DNA of 64,000 nucleotides from Bradyrhizobium icense (GTDB lineage: Bacteria; Pseudomonadota; Alphaproteobacteria; Rhizobiales; Xanthobacteraceae): NCBI RefSeq assembly GCF_001693385.1, contig NZ_CP016428.1, positions 3,720,001 through 3,784,000 of the forward strand, given 5' to 3'. The position numbers and the translations under genes were made by a program. The notes under the pieces were generated by a model. It was not told the origin of the DNA, ran no database searches, and worked only from the letters and a program-made list of their open reading frames with translations. How positions within the stretch are numbered: position 1 is the first letter of the stretch; each line of letters opens with the position of its first letter. Below, piece after piece: positions 51,217-61,476 of the stretch.

Positions 51217-53064
51217 TCAGTTGCGAACGGTCATGCAGGAAATGTCGGCGCGCTTGAGGGTCTTGCATACCGCTTCGGCCTGATCGCGATCGAGACCGGC
51301 GAAGCGGGCCCGGTAGAGCGTGCGGTTGTCCTTGGCGACGACCGTCTCGGTGAAGGGATCGGCCTTGTTGAGCAGGGCGCTGGCCTTGGTGCGGGCGAGA
51401 TCGATCCGCTGCTTGGCTTCGCTTTCGCTTTCGAGCGCGCCGACCTGGACGATCCAGCCGGTGCGAACCACCGCCGGTGCGGCCGGCTTGACGGCGCTGT
51501 TCTGCTGCGCGGCCGGCGGCTGGCCGTGGGGCGCCGGATCGGCGTAGGCCAGCGCCTGCGAGTGCGGGGCTTGCGAAGGGGCCTGTGTCAGGCTGGAAGC
51601 GGGCAATACGCCGAGCACGCCTTGTCCGGTACCGTGATTGGCCGGCTGCGGCGGCATCGCGACCCTGGCGGCTTCGGCCTTGGTCTCCGCAGCCTTTGCG
51701 ACGACGGCGCTGGAGGTCTCGGCGACCTCAGGGCGGGCCGGAATAGCGTTGGTGATCGGCGGCGCCGCGGGCTGCGAGGGGCTGGCTGAAGCGAGCTTCA
51801 TCGGCCCGGCCTTGACCTGAACCGTCTTGACCTTGACTGGCTTCATCGGCTCGGCCGAGCCGGGGATCGCCGAGATCGGCTGGGTCTGGATGACGCCGTT
51901 GGTCAATGGTGCAGGTTCGGGCCTGGCTTGCTGCTCGAACTTGTTCTGCTCGACCTTGGCGGGCGGCGGGGGCAGAGCCGCAGCGGCCGCCGCCATCAGC
52001 GACGGCTTGGCCGGCGCGATCGAGCGGGTTGCCGGCATGGCGGCGAGTCCCGGTTCGGCGGCGGCGAGGGCGCCGCCGGACTGAGCGGTCTCGGCCGGAC
52101 GCGAAACGGTCTCGGCTGCGGCGACATCGACGGTGCCGTCGGTCGGATTGCGCTCGGTGATCGCGGCGACGGTACGCCTGGTCGCGCCCTTCTCGAGGTT
52201 TTCGGCCAGCAGGTTGCGCATGGTGGCGTCGCGCGAACCGCCGCTGCGGCCGCCCAGCACCACGCCGATCAGGTGGCGGTTGCCGCGGCGCATCGAGCTT
52301 ACGAGGTTGAAGCCGGAGGCACGGGTGTAACCGGTCTTGATGCCATCGACGCCTTCGACATTGCCGAGCAGGCGATTGTGATTGCGGATCGACTGGCCGC
52401 GATAATTGAACACCGAGGTCGCGAAGTAGCGGTAGTAGCGCGGAAAGCGATCCTGGATGGCGCGGCCGAGGGTCGCCTGATCGCGCGCGGTGGTCAGTTG
52501 CTCGTCGTTGGGCAGGCCGGAGGCGTTGCGATAGGTGGTTTTGCTCATGCCGAGCGCGCGCGCCTTGCGCGTCATCAGCCTGGCGAATTCGGCTTCATTG
52601 CCGGCAATGGCCTCGGCGACCACGACGGCGGCGTCATTGGCGGAACGCGTCACCAGGCCCTTGATGGCGTCCTCGACCTTCAGGGTCTGGCCCGGGCGCA
52701 GGCCGAGCTTCGTCGGCGCCTGCTCGGAGGCGTGCTCGGACACGTCCATTTCGGTGTCGAGCTTCATCTTGCCGGATTCCAGGCGCTCGAACAGGAGATA
52801 AAGCGTCATGATCTTGGTCAGCGACGCCGGGCGCCGGATACCGTCGGGATTATTGGAACTGAGCACCGCACCGGAATTGCCATCGACGATGATCGAGGAG
52901 AATTGCGGGCTGTAGCTTTCGCGTGCGACGTGATGGTGACGACGGTGCTTGTTACGGCGCGCTTCGGCGCTCTCGCTCGAGATCAGTATTGCTGTCGTGA
53001 AGGTAATGAGTCCGAGGGCGCACACTCGCAACGCGCGCGAGGAAGCCAAGGTTGTACGAAGCAT
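51217..53064 (-). CDS. D-alanyl-D-alanine carboxypeptidase with SPOR domain
   Basis: The 615-residue penicillin-binding protein has a signal segment (residues 14-34), a His/Arg-rich stretch (38-46), and the catalytic motifs Ser81-Leu-Thr-Lys84, Ser141-Ala-Asn143 and Lys243-Thr-Gly245 of class A low-molecular-weight PBPs. A long Pro/Ala linker (about 300-530) leads to a C-terminal SPOR domain (GWIVQVGALESESEAKQRI) that binds denuded septal peptidoglycan. It trims peptidoglycan pentapeptides, probably at the division site. Confidence 0.93.
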   Translation of the reverse strand: MLRTTLASSRALRVCALGLITFTTAILISSESAEARRNKHRRHHHVARESYSPQFSSIIVDGNSGAVLSSNNPDGIRRPASLTKIMTLYLLFERLESGKMKLDTEMDVSEHASEQAPTKLGLRPGQTLKVEDAIKGLVTRSANDAAVVVAEAIAGNEAEFARLMTRKARALGMSKTTYRNASGLPNDEQLTTARDQATLGRAIQDRFPRYYRYFATSVFNYRGQSIRNHNRLLGNVEGVDGIKTGYTRASGFNLVSSMRRGNRHLIGVVLGGRSGGSRDATMRNLLAENLEKGATRRTVAAITERNPTDGTVDVAAAETVSRPAETAQSGGALAAAEPGLAAMPATRSIAPAKPSLMAAAAAALPPPPAKVEQNKFEQQARPEPAPLTNGVIQTQPISAIPGSAEPMKPVKVKTVQVKAGPMKLASASPSQPAAPPITNAIPARPEVAETSSAVVAKAAETKAEAARVAMPPQPANHGTGQGVLGVLPASSLTQAPSQAPHSQALAYADPAPHGQPPAAQQNSAVKPAAPAVVRTGWIVQVGALESESEAKQRIDLARTKASALLNKADPFTETVVAKDNRTLYRARFAGLDRDQAEAVCKTLKRADISCMTVRN

Positions 53065-53345
53065 TTACTTCCCCGTCCCAATTTCTGTCTTGATCACCGG
53101 CTCGTGAGGCAAAATTGTGCCCACCAGCCGCTGACATTTCCCCGTTCGAAGTGCCGGTCCGGCCATGATGCGAGGCTGGAATGGCCGATCAGGTCGCTGT
53201 TCTAGCTAAGATGCTGGTCACAAACAGCTTTCAGGCTGTCTGTCGGAAGGCGAACAAGTCCAGGAATCAGGTTAGGCGGAGCGAGTTTCCAAAAGATTAA
53301 TTAACCGTTGCGTAAGACCCCGGGATTCTCCGCTAAATGATCGTA

Positions 53346-53396
53346 TTTGTGCGTCGCACAAAATTTCTTGACTTTTTTGTGCGATGCACATATAGG
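53346..53396 (+). promoter_or_regulatory. Phasin promoter with two palindromic operators
   Basis: A sigma-70 promoter is clear: TTGACT (53368-53373), 17 bases, then TATAGG (53391-53396). Operator 1, TTTGTGCG-T-CGCACAAA (53346-53362), is perfectly symmetric and sits just upstream of the -35. Operator 2, TGTGC-GAT-GCACA (53378-53390), fills the spacer. This is the expected arrangement for the repressor PhaR, which shuts off phasin genes until polyhydroxybutyrate granules titrate it away; PhaR itself is not in the window. Confidence 0.8.
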
Positions 53397-53459
53397 ACCG
53401 TTGGTCAGGGGAGCCGGGACTTCCCGGCAATCGGAACGTTCAGTCTGGGAAAGGACTCC

Positions 53460-53801
53460 ATGATGGTCAAAATTGAAGACATTCAGAACTACGGCAAAGA
53501 GCATCTCGAATCGGTTGCAGCTTCCGCAACCAACCTGCAGAGCGGCGTTCAGGCGATCGCCACCGCCTACGGCGACTACGCAAAGAAGTCATTCGAAGAC
53601 ACCAAGTCGTTTGTCGAAAAGCTCTCCGGCGTGAAGTCGCTGGACAAGGCGCTCGAAGCCCAGACCGAATTTGCGCGTTCTTCCTACGAGACCTTTGTCG
53701 CGGAGTCGCAGAAGATCGCGGGCCTTTACACCGATCTCGCCAAGCAGACCTTCAAGCCGTACGAAGGCCTGGTCGCGAAGTTCACCCCGGCCGCGCACTA
53801 A
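53460..53801 (+). CDS. Phasin (polyhydroxyalkanoate granule protein)
   Basis: The 113-residue protein matches phasin family 2: helical, with IQNYGKEHLESVAASATNLQ at the start and AQTEFARSSYETFVAESQKI in the middle. Phasins coat PHB granules, control their number and size, and are strongly induced during polymer storage. Start ATG 53460 or ATG 53463 after GGAAAGGAC. A strong terminator follows. Confidence 0.93.
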   Translation: MMVKIEDIQNYGKEHLESVAASATNLQSGVQAIATAYGDYAKKSFEDTKSFVEKLSGVKSLDKALEAQTEFARSSYETFVAESQKIAGLYTDLAKQTFKPYEGLVAKFTPAAH

Positions 53802-53825
53802 TTCGCAACTCCCTATTTCGAAAAT

Positions 53826-53856
53826 AAAAAGCCCGGCCGTAACGGCCGGGCTTTTT
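53826..53856 (+). terminator. Bidirectional Rho-independent terminator
   Basis: GCCCGGCCG (53831-53839) and CGGCCGGGC (53843-53851) form a 9-base stem with a 3-base loop, flanked by an A-run on the left and a T-run on the right. It can stop both the phasin transcript and the convergent TadG-like transcript. Confidence 0.9.
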
Positions 53857-53878
53857 CTTTCCGCCTCGATGGAGGCGC

Positions 53879-55272
53879 TTATTTCGCGACGCGCAGCTTG
53901 GCCAGCGACTGGCCGATCGAGTTGAACACCGACACGGTCTGGTCGGCCGACTTGATGTGATAGAACTTGTCCGTACCGCTGGCGCAGTTCTTGAGCACGG
54001 TAGACTCGGCATCCCCGCCGGTATTGACCTGGACGGTGTAGATCGTGATGTCGGCCGCCTTGGCGTTTTCGCACAGGATCTTCTGGCGAGCATCGATCTG
54101 CGACGCGTTCGAATACCAGCGGTTCTGCGTGTTCAGACCGTCCGACAGCAGGACGATGGCCTCCTTGTAGGTATAGTTCGCGGTATCCTTGGCTGGGGCA
54201 TTGAACGGCACGCCGTGGCCAAGCGTCAACCAGCCCCAAGCCAGTCCGATGCCCTGGTTGGTATTGCCGGTCGGTTGCAATTTATCGATCTCCGACTTGA
54301 GCGTGGCCCAGTCGTAGCTCAGCGGCACGATCTTTCCGACATAGGGCGTGTTGCCCGTCTTGCAATATTGCTCGTTGATGGTCCCGTCCCATTTTTTGTA
54401 ACATATTCTTCCGCCACAACCATCGTGGGCGTGTTGGTTGAGGTCGGTGTCGTGTTCTTGGTGTCGTAGTCTTGCGTGCGGTCGGTGACGCAGCCGGTCC
54501 ACTTGGTCTTATCCGGCGTCCAGACTTTACCGGCGCTCTCGCAGGAGCTCTTGCTCGTCTTGCTAGCCTGGCTGCACGTCCCCCAGGTCGGGTTCTGGTC
54601 GCTCCAGAAACCCCAGTCGATCCAGGTCTCGTCTTTGTAGCTGGTGCCGAGGTTGACGTCCTTGGCGAAGGGAACCATGGAGATGTAGATGTCGCCCGGG
54701 TTCTTTGCCAGCTTGCTCAACTGATCGACCAGACTCTTGGCGGCCGTCTGCATGGCCCCCATCTTGCCGCTCGATGACATCGATCCCGTCACGTCGAGCA
54801 CCATCGCGACGCGCATGCGCACGTTGCCCCAGGCCGAGGTGGAACTGGTATTGAAGCCGAGCGTCGGGAAACCGGCGACCCGCATGAGAGTGGTATCCAC
54901 GGCGCCGGAGCCGTTGATCAGGATGGTCGAGCCGTTGCCGGAGGTTTGGGTATAGCTTGCCGTGATCGTGATCGATTTGGCTTCCGGGTTGGTAAAGAGG
55001 GCCTTGAAATACGCATCTGCCTTCGCCGAGATTTGCGAGGTTGTGATGGTACCCTCGGTCAGGTCCTTCGCCAGCATCAGCGCAGTGGAATCGAGGGCGG
55101 CCTGCATCGAGGAGCGGGCGCTGTTGGCGCGGGTGTAATCAACTGCTGCGCCGACGAAAGAGATGATCGGGAGTACCGCGATCCCGAACAGGATCGCGAT
55201 GTTGCCCTCATTGGCGCCGACGAACCGGCTGGCAGCCGTGCGAAAGCGACGGAATACGACTGTATCGAGCAT
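53879..55272 (-). CDS. TadG-like pilus/VWA protein, split by a frameshift
   Basis: The N-terminal part (from ATG 55272, preceded by GGTGAGG) has a TadE/G-type segment, EGNIAILFGIAVLPIISFVG, at about residues 22-41, and a VWA start AMVLDVTGSMSSSGKMGAMQ. It runs out of frame near 54390. The C-terminal part (IVLLSDGLNTQNRWY onward, ending 53879) continues in another frame. Restoring one base in the run of six A on the coding strand (54392-54397) joins both into one protein of about 460 residues. Real mutation, slippage or sequencing error cannot be told apart. TadG-like proteins belong to Flp pilus systems, but no other tad gene is nearby. Confidence 0.75.
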
Positions 55273-55553
55273 GGCCTCACCGCAAATGTGATTTTCTACG
55301 GGCATTTCCGCCCGGGCCGCTAAACAGGCGGTAAACCGGTTCCGCTAAAAACGGGTCAAAGCCGGTGTACCGCCAGACCGGTCGGCAAAAGACCCCGGTA
55401 TGCTCAACGGCGGCTAAACGGCAGTCGCGATCCTTTGTCAAATCCGGCAGAAACGATTAACCTTGCTCCGGATAGCCGAGCCGGGAATCGGGCCGGTCGC
55501 GGGACGTGGCAGGGCAACATCAATGCGCTTGCGGCGATCCGGCGGCGGACCCA
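55273..55553. other. Intergenic region upstream of the TadG-like gene
   Basis: No supported gene. It must carry the leftward TadG promoter; no clear elements assigned. Confidence 0.35.
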
Positions 55554-55608
55554 TATTCCAGATGCCGATCCACCTAACGGGTCGGACCGGGAGCGGCGAT
55601 CTGGAATA
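55554..55608. promoter_or_regulatory. Long inverted repeat upstream of clpS
   Basis: TATTCCAGAT (55554-55563) is matched by ATCTGGAATA (55599-55608), extended inward by GCCG/CGGC with one bulged base, leaving a loop of about 26 bases. It ends 166 bases before the clpS start. No T-run. It may be an operator pair or a leader structure. Confidence 0.4.
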
Positions 55609-55774
55609 AGCGTTACTGGATACCAGGCGGTGGCTGACGTCAGAGTCGATCGCGTGTGGGCCAGGATGCGCTCTCCGGTCATCCCTTTTGGAATTTTCGA
55701 ACGCCTGAGCCATGTTGCAGCCAACCTTCAAAGCCTGTCCGTCCGTGCCGGCAAAGTCATCTTCTGCTCCCAGA

Positions 55775-56107
55775 ATGAGCAATGACGAGAACCGCAACGC
55801 CGGAACCGGCGGACCATCAACGTCGGTCATCACCAAGGTCAAGCCGAAGACCAAGCGTCCGAACCTCTATCGCGTCCTTATCCTGAACGACGACTACACG
55901 CCGATGGAGTTCGTCGTTCATGTGCTGGAGAAGTTCTTCCAGAAGGATGCCGAAGCGGCCACCAAGATCATGCTCCATGTCCATCACCACGGGATCGGTG
56001 AGTGCGGCGTGTTCACCTACGAGATTGCCGAGACCAAGGTCACGCAGGTGATGGACTTTGCGCGCAAGCACCAGCACCCACTGCAATGTGTGATGGAAAA
56101 AAAATAG
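55775..56107 (+). CDS. clpS: ClpS adaptor
   Basis: The 110-residue adaptor shows [20 protein letters not shown], the N-degron pocket and ClpA-contact region, and [20 protein letters not shown]. It binds proteins with destabilising N-terminal residues and hands them to ClpAP. The clpA gene follows after about 280 bases. ATG 55775 gives the usual length; an in-frame ATG at 55712 is possible. Confidence 0.95.
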   Translation: MSNDENRNAGTGGPSTSVITKVKPKTKRPNLYRVLILNDDYTPMEFVVHVLEKFFQKDAEAATKIMLHVHHHGIGECGVFTYEIAETKVTQVMDFARKHQHPLQCVMEKK

Positions 56108-56384
56108 CCGCGCGTGGCTCCCGATCCGGCCGGAAATAAGGAACGGGTTTGCATTGATCGGTGTTGTCGGACGCCGACCGTATTCCCGGTAGTTTTTCGG
56201 GAGGCGGAGGTCGCGTGCCGCAGCCGTGGTGCCGCGAATTTAGAGGAAAACCACGCTTGCGGAACCGGTCTTTCGCCACGATCGTATGTAACTATATGAC
56301 ACTATGTGACAGGGGATGACGAAGGTTGTTGTTGCCTCACCGGGTAATGGCGATCATGATGACCGGGGGCCATAGAGGACGCGA

Positions 56385-58787
56385 ATGCCAACTTTTTCCC
56401 AAAGCCTTGAACAATCCCTGCATCGTGCATTGGCGATTGCAAACGAGCGCCATCACCAATATGCGACGCTCGAACATCTTCTGCTGTCGCTGATCGATGA
56501 CTCGGATGCGGCTGCGGTGATGCGCGCCTGCAGCGTCGATCTCGACAAGCTGCGCACCAGCCTCGTCAATTATCTCGAGACCGAATTCGAGAATCTCGTG
56601 ACTGATGGCGCCGACGACGCCAAGCCTACCGCCGGCTTCCAGCGCGTGATCCAGCGCGCGGTGATACATGTCCAGTCTTCAGGCCGCGAGGAAGTCACCG
56701 GCGCCAACGTGCTGATCGCGATTTTCGCGGAGCGCGAAAGTCACGCCGCCTATTTCCTGCAGGAGCAGGACATGACGCGGTACGACGCGGTCAACTACAT
56801 CAGCCACGGCATCGCCAAGCGGCCGGGCGTCTCCGAAGCACGCCCCGTGCGCGGCGTCGACGAGGAGACCGAGACCAAGGGCAACGAGGACGCCAAGAAG
56901 AAGGGCGAGGCGCTCGAGACCTATTGCGTCAACCTCAACAAGAAGGCGCGGGACGGCAAGATCGATCCGGTGATCGGACGCAATGCCGAGATCAACCGTG
57001 CCATCCAGGTGTTGTGCCGCCGGCAGAAGAACAACCCGCTGTTCGTGGGCGAGGCCGGCGTCGGCAAGACCGCGATTGCGGAAGGGCTCGCCAAGCGCAT
57101 CGTTGATTCCGAAGTGCCGGAAGTGCTGGCCGCCGCCACCGTGTTCTCGCTCGACATGGGCACGCTGCTCGCCGGCACCCGCTACCGCGGCGATTTCGAG
57201 GAACGGTTGAAGCAGGTGTTGAAGGAACTGGAGGCGCATCCGAACGCCATCCTGTTCATCGATGAAATCCACACCGTGATCGGTGCCGGCGCCACTTCCG
57301 GCGGTGCGATGGACGCGTCCAACCTGCTGAAGCCGGCGCTGGCTTCCGGCACGATCCGCTGCATGGGGTCGACGACCTACAAGGAATACCGTCAGCATTT
57401 CGAGAAGGACCGCGCGCTGGTGCGCCGGTTCCAGAAGATCGACGTCAACGAGCCGACGGTGGAAGACGCGATTGCGATCCTGAAGGGGTTGAAGCCCTAC
57501 TTCGAGGATTACCACCGGCTGAAATACACCAACGAGGCGATCGAGGCGGCCGTGCAATTGTCGTCGCGCTACATCCACGACCGCAAGCTGCCGGACAAGG
57601 CGATCGACGTGATCGACGAGTCGGGCGCGGCGCAGATGCTGGTTGCCGAGAACCGGCGCAAGAAGACGATCGGCATCAAGGAAATCGAGACCACCATCGC
57701 GACCATGGCGCGGATTCCGCCCAAGAGCGTGTCAAAGAACGATGCCGAGGTGCTGAAGCATCTCGAGCAGACGCTGAAGCGCGTGGTGTTCGGCCAGGAC
57801 AAGGCGATCGAGTCGCTGTCCGCCTCGATCAAGCTGGCGCGCGCCGGCCTGCGCGAGCCGGAGAAGCCGATCGGTTCATACCTGTTCTCGGGGCCGACCG
57901 GCGTCGGCAAGACCGAAGTGGCAAAGCAGCTCGCGGCCTCGCTCGGCGTCGAGCTGCTGCGCTTCGACATGTCCGAATACATGGAGCGGCACACGGTGTC
58001 GCGCCTGATCGGCGCGCCTCCCGGCTATGTCGGCTTCGACCAGGGCGGCCTTCTGACCGATGGCGTGGACCAGCATCCGCATTGCGTGGTGCTGCTCGAC
58101 GAAATCGAGAAGGCGCATCCGGATCTCTACAACGTGCTGCTGCAGATCATGGACCATGGCCGGCTGACCGATCACAACGGCAAGCAGGTTAATTTCCGCA
58201 ACGTGATCCTGATCATGACCACCAATGCGGGCGCCGCCGACCTCGCGCGGCAGGCCTTCGGCTTCACGCGCAACAAGCGGGAAGGCGACGACCATGAGGC
58301 GATCAACCGGCAGTTCGCCCCGGAATTCCGCAACCGGCTGGACGCGATCGTCTCGTTCGCCCATCTCAACGCCGATGTCATCGGCATGGTGGTCGAGAAG
58401 TTCGTGCTGCAGCTCGAAGCGCAGCTTGCCGATCGCGACGTCACCATCGAACTGTCCGAGCCCGCCAAGGCCTGGCTGATCGAGCATGGCTATGACGAGC
58501 AGATGGGGGCGCGGCCGATGGCCCGCGTAATCCAGGAGCACATCAAGAAGCCGTTGGCGGACGAGGTGTTGTTCGGCCAGCTCAAGGGCGGCGGCCATGT
58601 CCGCGTCGTGCTGGTCAAGGACGCCGAGGGCAAGGACAAGATCGGCTTCGAGTTTGTCGAGGGTCCGGTCACGCCGAAGCCGGAGAAGCTGCCTGGCGCG
58701 CGCAAGCGCAGGCCGAAATCAGGCGGCCCCAACGGCGGCGGCGGCTCCAAGGGCCCGGCTTCGAAGGGCCCGCTGGTCAAGGTCTGA
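56385..58787 (+). CDS. clpA: ATP-dependent Clp protease ATPase subunit ClpA
   Basis: The 800-residue unfoldase has the N-domain that binds ClpS (about 1-145), and two AAA+ modules with Walker [14 protein letters not shown] near residue 222 and [13 protein letters not shown] near residue 505, plus [13 protein letters not shown] (Walker B). It feeds unfolded substrates to ClpP. The last 30 residues are a Gly/Lys/Pro-rich tail. A terminator follows 35 bases after the stop. Confidence 0.96.
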   Translation: MPTFSQSLEQSLHRALAIANERHHQYATLEHLLLSLIDDSDAAAVMRACSVDLDKLRTSLVNYLETEFENLVTDGADDAKPTAGFQRVIQRAVIHVQSSGREEVTGANVLIAIFAERESHAAYFLQEQDMTRYDAVNYISHGIAKRPGVSEARPVRGVDEETETKGNEDAKKKGEALETYCVNLNKKARDGKIDPVIGRNAEINRAIQVLCRRQKNNPLFVGEAGVGKTAIAEGLAKRIVDSEVPEVLAAATVFSLDMGTLLAGTRYRGDFEERLKQVLKELEAHPNAILFIDEIHTVIGAGATSGGAMDASNLLKPALASGTIRCMGSTTYKEYRQHFEKDRALVRRFQKIDVNEPTVEDAIAILKGLKPYFEDYHRLKYTNEAIEAAVQLSSRYIHDRKLPDKAIDVIDESGAAQMLVAENRRKKTIGIKEIETTIATMARIPPKSVSKNDAEVLKHLEQTLKRVVFGQDKAIESLSASIKLARAGLREPEKPIGSYLFSGPTGVGKTEVAKQLAASLGVELLRFDMSEYMERHTVSRLIGAPPGYVGFDQGGLLTDGVDQHPHCVVLLDEIEKAHPDLYNVLLQIMDHGRLTDHNGKQVNFRNVILIMTTNAGAADLARQAFGFTRNKREGDDHEAINRQFAPEFRNRLDAIVSFAHLNADVIGMVVEKFVLQLEAQLADRDVTIELSEPAKAWLIEHGYDEQMGARPMARVIQEHIKKPLADEVLFGQLKGGGHVRVVLVKDAEGKDKIGFEFVEGPVTPKPEKLPGARKRRPKSGGPNGGGGSKGPASKGPLVKV

Positions 58788-58822
58788 TCGCGGTTCGACC
58801 GAGAGACGCGGCGAGAGAATGC

Positions 58823-58853
58823 AAAAAAGGCCGGCTCGACAGCCGGCCTTTTT
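58823..58853 (+). terminator. Rho-independent terminator of clpA
   Basis: GGCCGGCT (58829-58836), a 4-base loop and AGCCGGCC (58841-58848) form the stem, followed by TTTTT and preceded by an A-run, so it can serve the convergent PilZ gene as well. Confidence 0.88.
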
Positions 58854-58870
58854 CTGTAGCGCATTGCTCT

Positions 58871-59227
58871 TCAGCGCTCGCCGAGCAACTCGTCGATCCG
58901 GCGCTGGAGCTGCCGCTTCTTGATCTCGCTTCTGCGCAGCCGCTCTCCGAGATCGGAAACCGGCTCGGCCGGGCTTTCCGCCCTGAATGCGACGCCGACG
59001 AAATTGTCACGCCACCAGATCACCCTGGCGAGGAAGGAGCGGCCCTTGCGCGCGATGCGCAGCGAGAGCTGCTCCTTCGGCAACTGCACGTCGTTGCTGA
59101 ATTCGATGGTCGCGCCGTGATCGGAAATATTGCGGACGATGCATTCGCGCGTCGCGCCGCGGTCGCCGATCTCGGCGACGCCGCCATACATCACCTTGTC
59201 GCGCACGCTCTCGCGCCGGTCCTGCAT
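58871..59227 (-). CDS. PilZ-domain protein
   Basis: The 118-residue protein starts MQDRRESVRDKVMYGG and has the PilZ pattern: a basic RRxxxR-like start, then VRNISDHGATIEFSND. PilZ domains bind cyclic di-GMP, but the key R-x(2-3)-R is only partly kept, so binding is uncertain. ATG 59227. Confidence 0.82.
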   Translation of the reverse strand: MQDRRESVRDKVMYGGVAEIGDRGATRECIVRNISDHGATIEFSNDVQLPKEQLSLRIARKGRSFLARVIWWRDNFVGVAFRAESPAEPVSDLGERLRRSEIKKRQLQRRIDELLGER

Positions 59228-59435
59228 TGAAAGTCTCCCAAAAAGTGCGGAGACTTTTACCCTGCTTTGTTGCCCATAAAAGTCCGGCCGCCGCAAAATG
59301 CGGCGTTAACGTAAATTAACGACGGTTCCGACGGCGGGATTTCGGAGCAATTGCAACGCAAAAAAGGCGGCGCGCAGCGGAGGGGCGGCGGATCCACCGG
59401 CAAGCCATGATCGTTTGACTAACGTTTTCACCGCA

Positions 59436-60413
59436 ATGCGCATTCCCGGATTGCAAACTGCCATGCAAAGAGGTCGGTTTCTTCGCGCCCTATGGTGCAC
59501 GTTGTCGCTCTTGTCCTCATTTGCGCATGCCTTCGCGGAGGACGCGGGTGAGGCTACCCGGTCGAGCGCGACAGCCAGCCCAAAACCGGCCACTGCGCGC
59601 GAGAGCGAGGCGCGCGAGGCGATGTGCCTGATGATCGAGTCGGCAGCCAGGGCGTCGGACCTGCCGCTGGAGTTCTTCGCGCGCGTGATCTGGCAGGAGA
59701 GCCGATTTCAGCCCGATGCGGTGGGGCCGGTGACGCGGAGCGGTGCGCGGGCACAGGGAATTGCGCAGTTCATGCCGGGTACGGCGAACGAACGTGGCCT
59801 GCTTGACCCTTTCAGTCCCGTGCAGGCGCTGCCCAAATCGGCCGAGTTTCTCGACGAGTTGCGCCAGCAATTCGGCAATCTCGGGCTGGCAGCGGCAGCG
59901 TACAATGCCGGTCCGCGGCGCGTGCAGGAATGGCTGGCCGGCACCGGCGGGATGCCGCAGGAAACCCGCAACTACGTGATCGCCATCACCGGCTCGACGG
60001 TGGAGGAGTGGGCCGCGGCGGGACGAAGCGGCAAGATGCCGGGGCTAGCCCGGACCTCGAACTGCCGCGAATTGATGGCGCTCTTGAAACAGGCGCCCAA
60101 TCCCTTTGTCGCCGGGCTGGAGCAGCGCGTGAAGCTCGCCGCCGCGAAGGTGTGGGGCGTGCAGCTCGCCGCCGGCTTTTCCCGCGACAAGGCGCTTGCG
60201 ATGTATGGGCGCGCGGTCTCGCGGCTTTCGAGCGTGATCGGCAATCGCGACCCCAGCATTCTCGCCTCGCGCCTGCGCAGCCGCGGCCCGGCGACGTTCT
60301 ACCAAGTGCGATTTGGCGCCGACACACGCGGCGAGGCCGACGACCTCTGCAACCGCATCCGCAAGGTGGGCGGGGCGTGCTTTGTGCTAAGGAACAGGGG
60401 CGTGCCGGGGTGA
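59436..60413 (+). CDS. Secreted lytic transglycosylase (SLT domain)
   Basis: The 325-residue protein has a signal segment (about residues 10-35, ending AHAFA), then an SLT fold: FFARVIWQESRFQPDAVGPV with the catalytic Glu, GIAQFMPGTANERGL and AAAYNAGPRRVQEWL. The C-terminal 60 residues (TFYQVRFGADTRGEADDLCN) resemble a SPOR domain. It cleaves peptidoglycan glycan strands. Start choices are ATG 59436 or ATG 59463. Confidence 0.9.
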   Translation: MRIPGLQTAMQRGRFLRALWCTLSLLSSFAHAFAEDAGEATRSSATASPKPATARESEAREAMCLMIESAARASDLPLEFFARVIWQESRFQPDAVGPVTRSGARAQGIAQFMPGTANERGLLDPFSPVQALPKSAEFLDELRQQFGNLGLAAAAYNAGPRRVQEWLAGTGGMPQETRNYVIAITGSTVEEWAAAGRSGKMPGLARTSNCRELMALLKQAPNPFVAGLEQRVKLAAAKVWGVQLAAGFSRDKALAMYGRAVSRLSSVIGNRDPSILASRLRSRGPATFYQVRFGADTRGEADDLCNRIRKVGGACFVLRNRGVPG

Positions 60414-60452
60414 GGGGAATTGCGCCGCGAGATCGCTGACACACATTCAGTT

Positions 60453-60554
60453 GTCGTCACCCGCGAAGGCGGGTGACCCAGTATTCCAGAGGCAACAGTG
60501 ATTGGACGGATAGGCCGCGGCGTACTGGATCCCCGCCTTCGCGGGGATGACAGC
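60453..60554. repeat. Palindromic intergenic repeat, type 1
   Basis: The ends are inverted copies: GTCACCCGCGAAGGCGGGTGACCC on the left against GGATCCCCGCCTTCGCGGGGATGAC on the right, each itself a small hairpin; the left one ends near CCCAGTA and the right one begins at TACTGGATC. Elements of this kind are scattered through Bradyrhizobium and Rhodopseudomonas genomes. Confidence 0.75.
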
Positions 60555-60577
60555 AGTGTGTGTGGTGCTATTTCAGC

Positions 60578-60632
60578 GTCATTGCGAGCCATCCGGCGGC
60601 GCTCCGCGCCGACCGGGTGGCTCGCAATGACG
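60578..60632. repeat. Palindromic intergenic repeat, type 2 (short)
   Basis: CGTCATTGCGAGCC and GGCTCGCAATGACG are perfect inverted ends with an inner GGCGGCGCTCCGCGCC-like hairpin. It shares its ends with the longer repeat at 62399. Confidence 0.75.
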
Positions 60633-60732
60633 GGTGGCCGTCCTGCATAACTGCTTTGAATCCTGCGTTGCTTGACGGGGCTCTCTTTCACCAGCCCTAT
60701 GCCTGCGACTTCAATCCTCATCCCAATCACCC

Positions 60733-61476
60733 GTGCCTCTACCTCCGCTCTCTTCTCCCCAATGGAAAAGCCCCATCCGCGCCTTCGCGTGGGGGATGAG
60801 TTCGGTCGCGTCCATTGTGCTGACGCTGGTGCTGTTTGCGACCTATCTGGGCATCGGGGCGCTGGCTCATGACAGCCATTTCAGTCTCGGCTGGGTGCTC
60901 GGCTCTACGCTGCTGGTCTGGGCGGGGCCGGCGCAGATCATCCTGATCTCGACGCTCGGCTCCGGCGCGACCGCGGTGCAGGCGGCGATTGCGGTGACGG
61001 TGAGCGCGATCCGGCTGTTTCCGATGGTGGTGTCGGTGCTGCCGCTGATGAAGACACCCAAGACCAGGCGCCGCCACCTCGTGTTGGCGACGCATTTCAT
61101 CGCCGTGACGCTGTGGGTCGAATGCTATCGGCTGTTGCCAAAAGTGCCGCGCGAGCGGCGGATTGCGTTCACGCACGGGCTCGGCTGCGGCCTTGTCACC
61201 GTATGCATGATCGCAACTACGCTCGGCTACGAGCTTGCCGCCAAGCTGCCGCCGCTGTTTGCCGCGGCGATCCTGCTGCTGACGCCGCTGGCGTTCCTGC
61301 TGTCGACGGCACGCAACTGCAGGCAGATATCGGATGTGCTGGCGCTGGTGCTGGGGCTTTCGTTGTTTCCGCTGGTGTCGATGCTGCATACCGGCGTCGA
61401 TATCCTGATCAGCGGCATCACCGTCGGCAGCATTGCCTACGGCGTGCACTGGTGGCGGGAGAGGGCGCGCGCATGA
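60733..61476 (+). CDS. azlC: AzlC-family branched-chain amino acid exporter, large subunit
   Basis: The 247-residue membrane protein has about seven hydrophobic segments and AzlC phrases LGWVLGSTLLVWAGPAQIIL and VSAIRLFPMVVSVLPL. Start is GTG 60733. AzlC and AzlD together export branched-chain amino acids or analogues. Its stop overlaps the azlD start by four bases. Confidence 0.88.
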   Translation: MPLPPLSSPQWKSPIRAFAWGMSSVASIVLTLVLFATYLGIGALAHDSHFSLGWVLGSTLLVWAGPAQIILISTLGSGATAVQAAIAVTVSAIRLFPMVVSVLPLMKTPKTRRRHLVLATHFIAVTLWVECYRLLPKVPRERRIAFTHGLGCGLVTVCMIATTLGYELAAKLPPLFAAAILLLTPLAFLLSTARNCRQISDVLALVLGLSLFPLVSMLHTGVDILISGITVGSIAYGVHWWRERARA

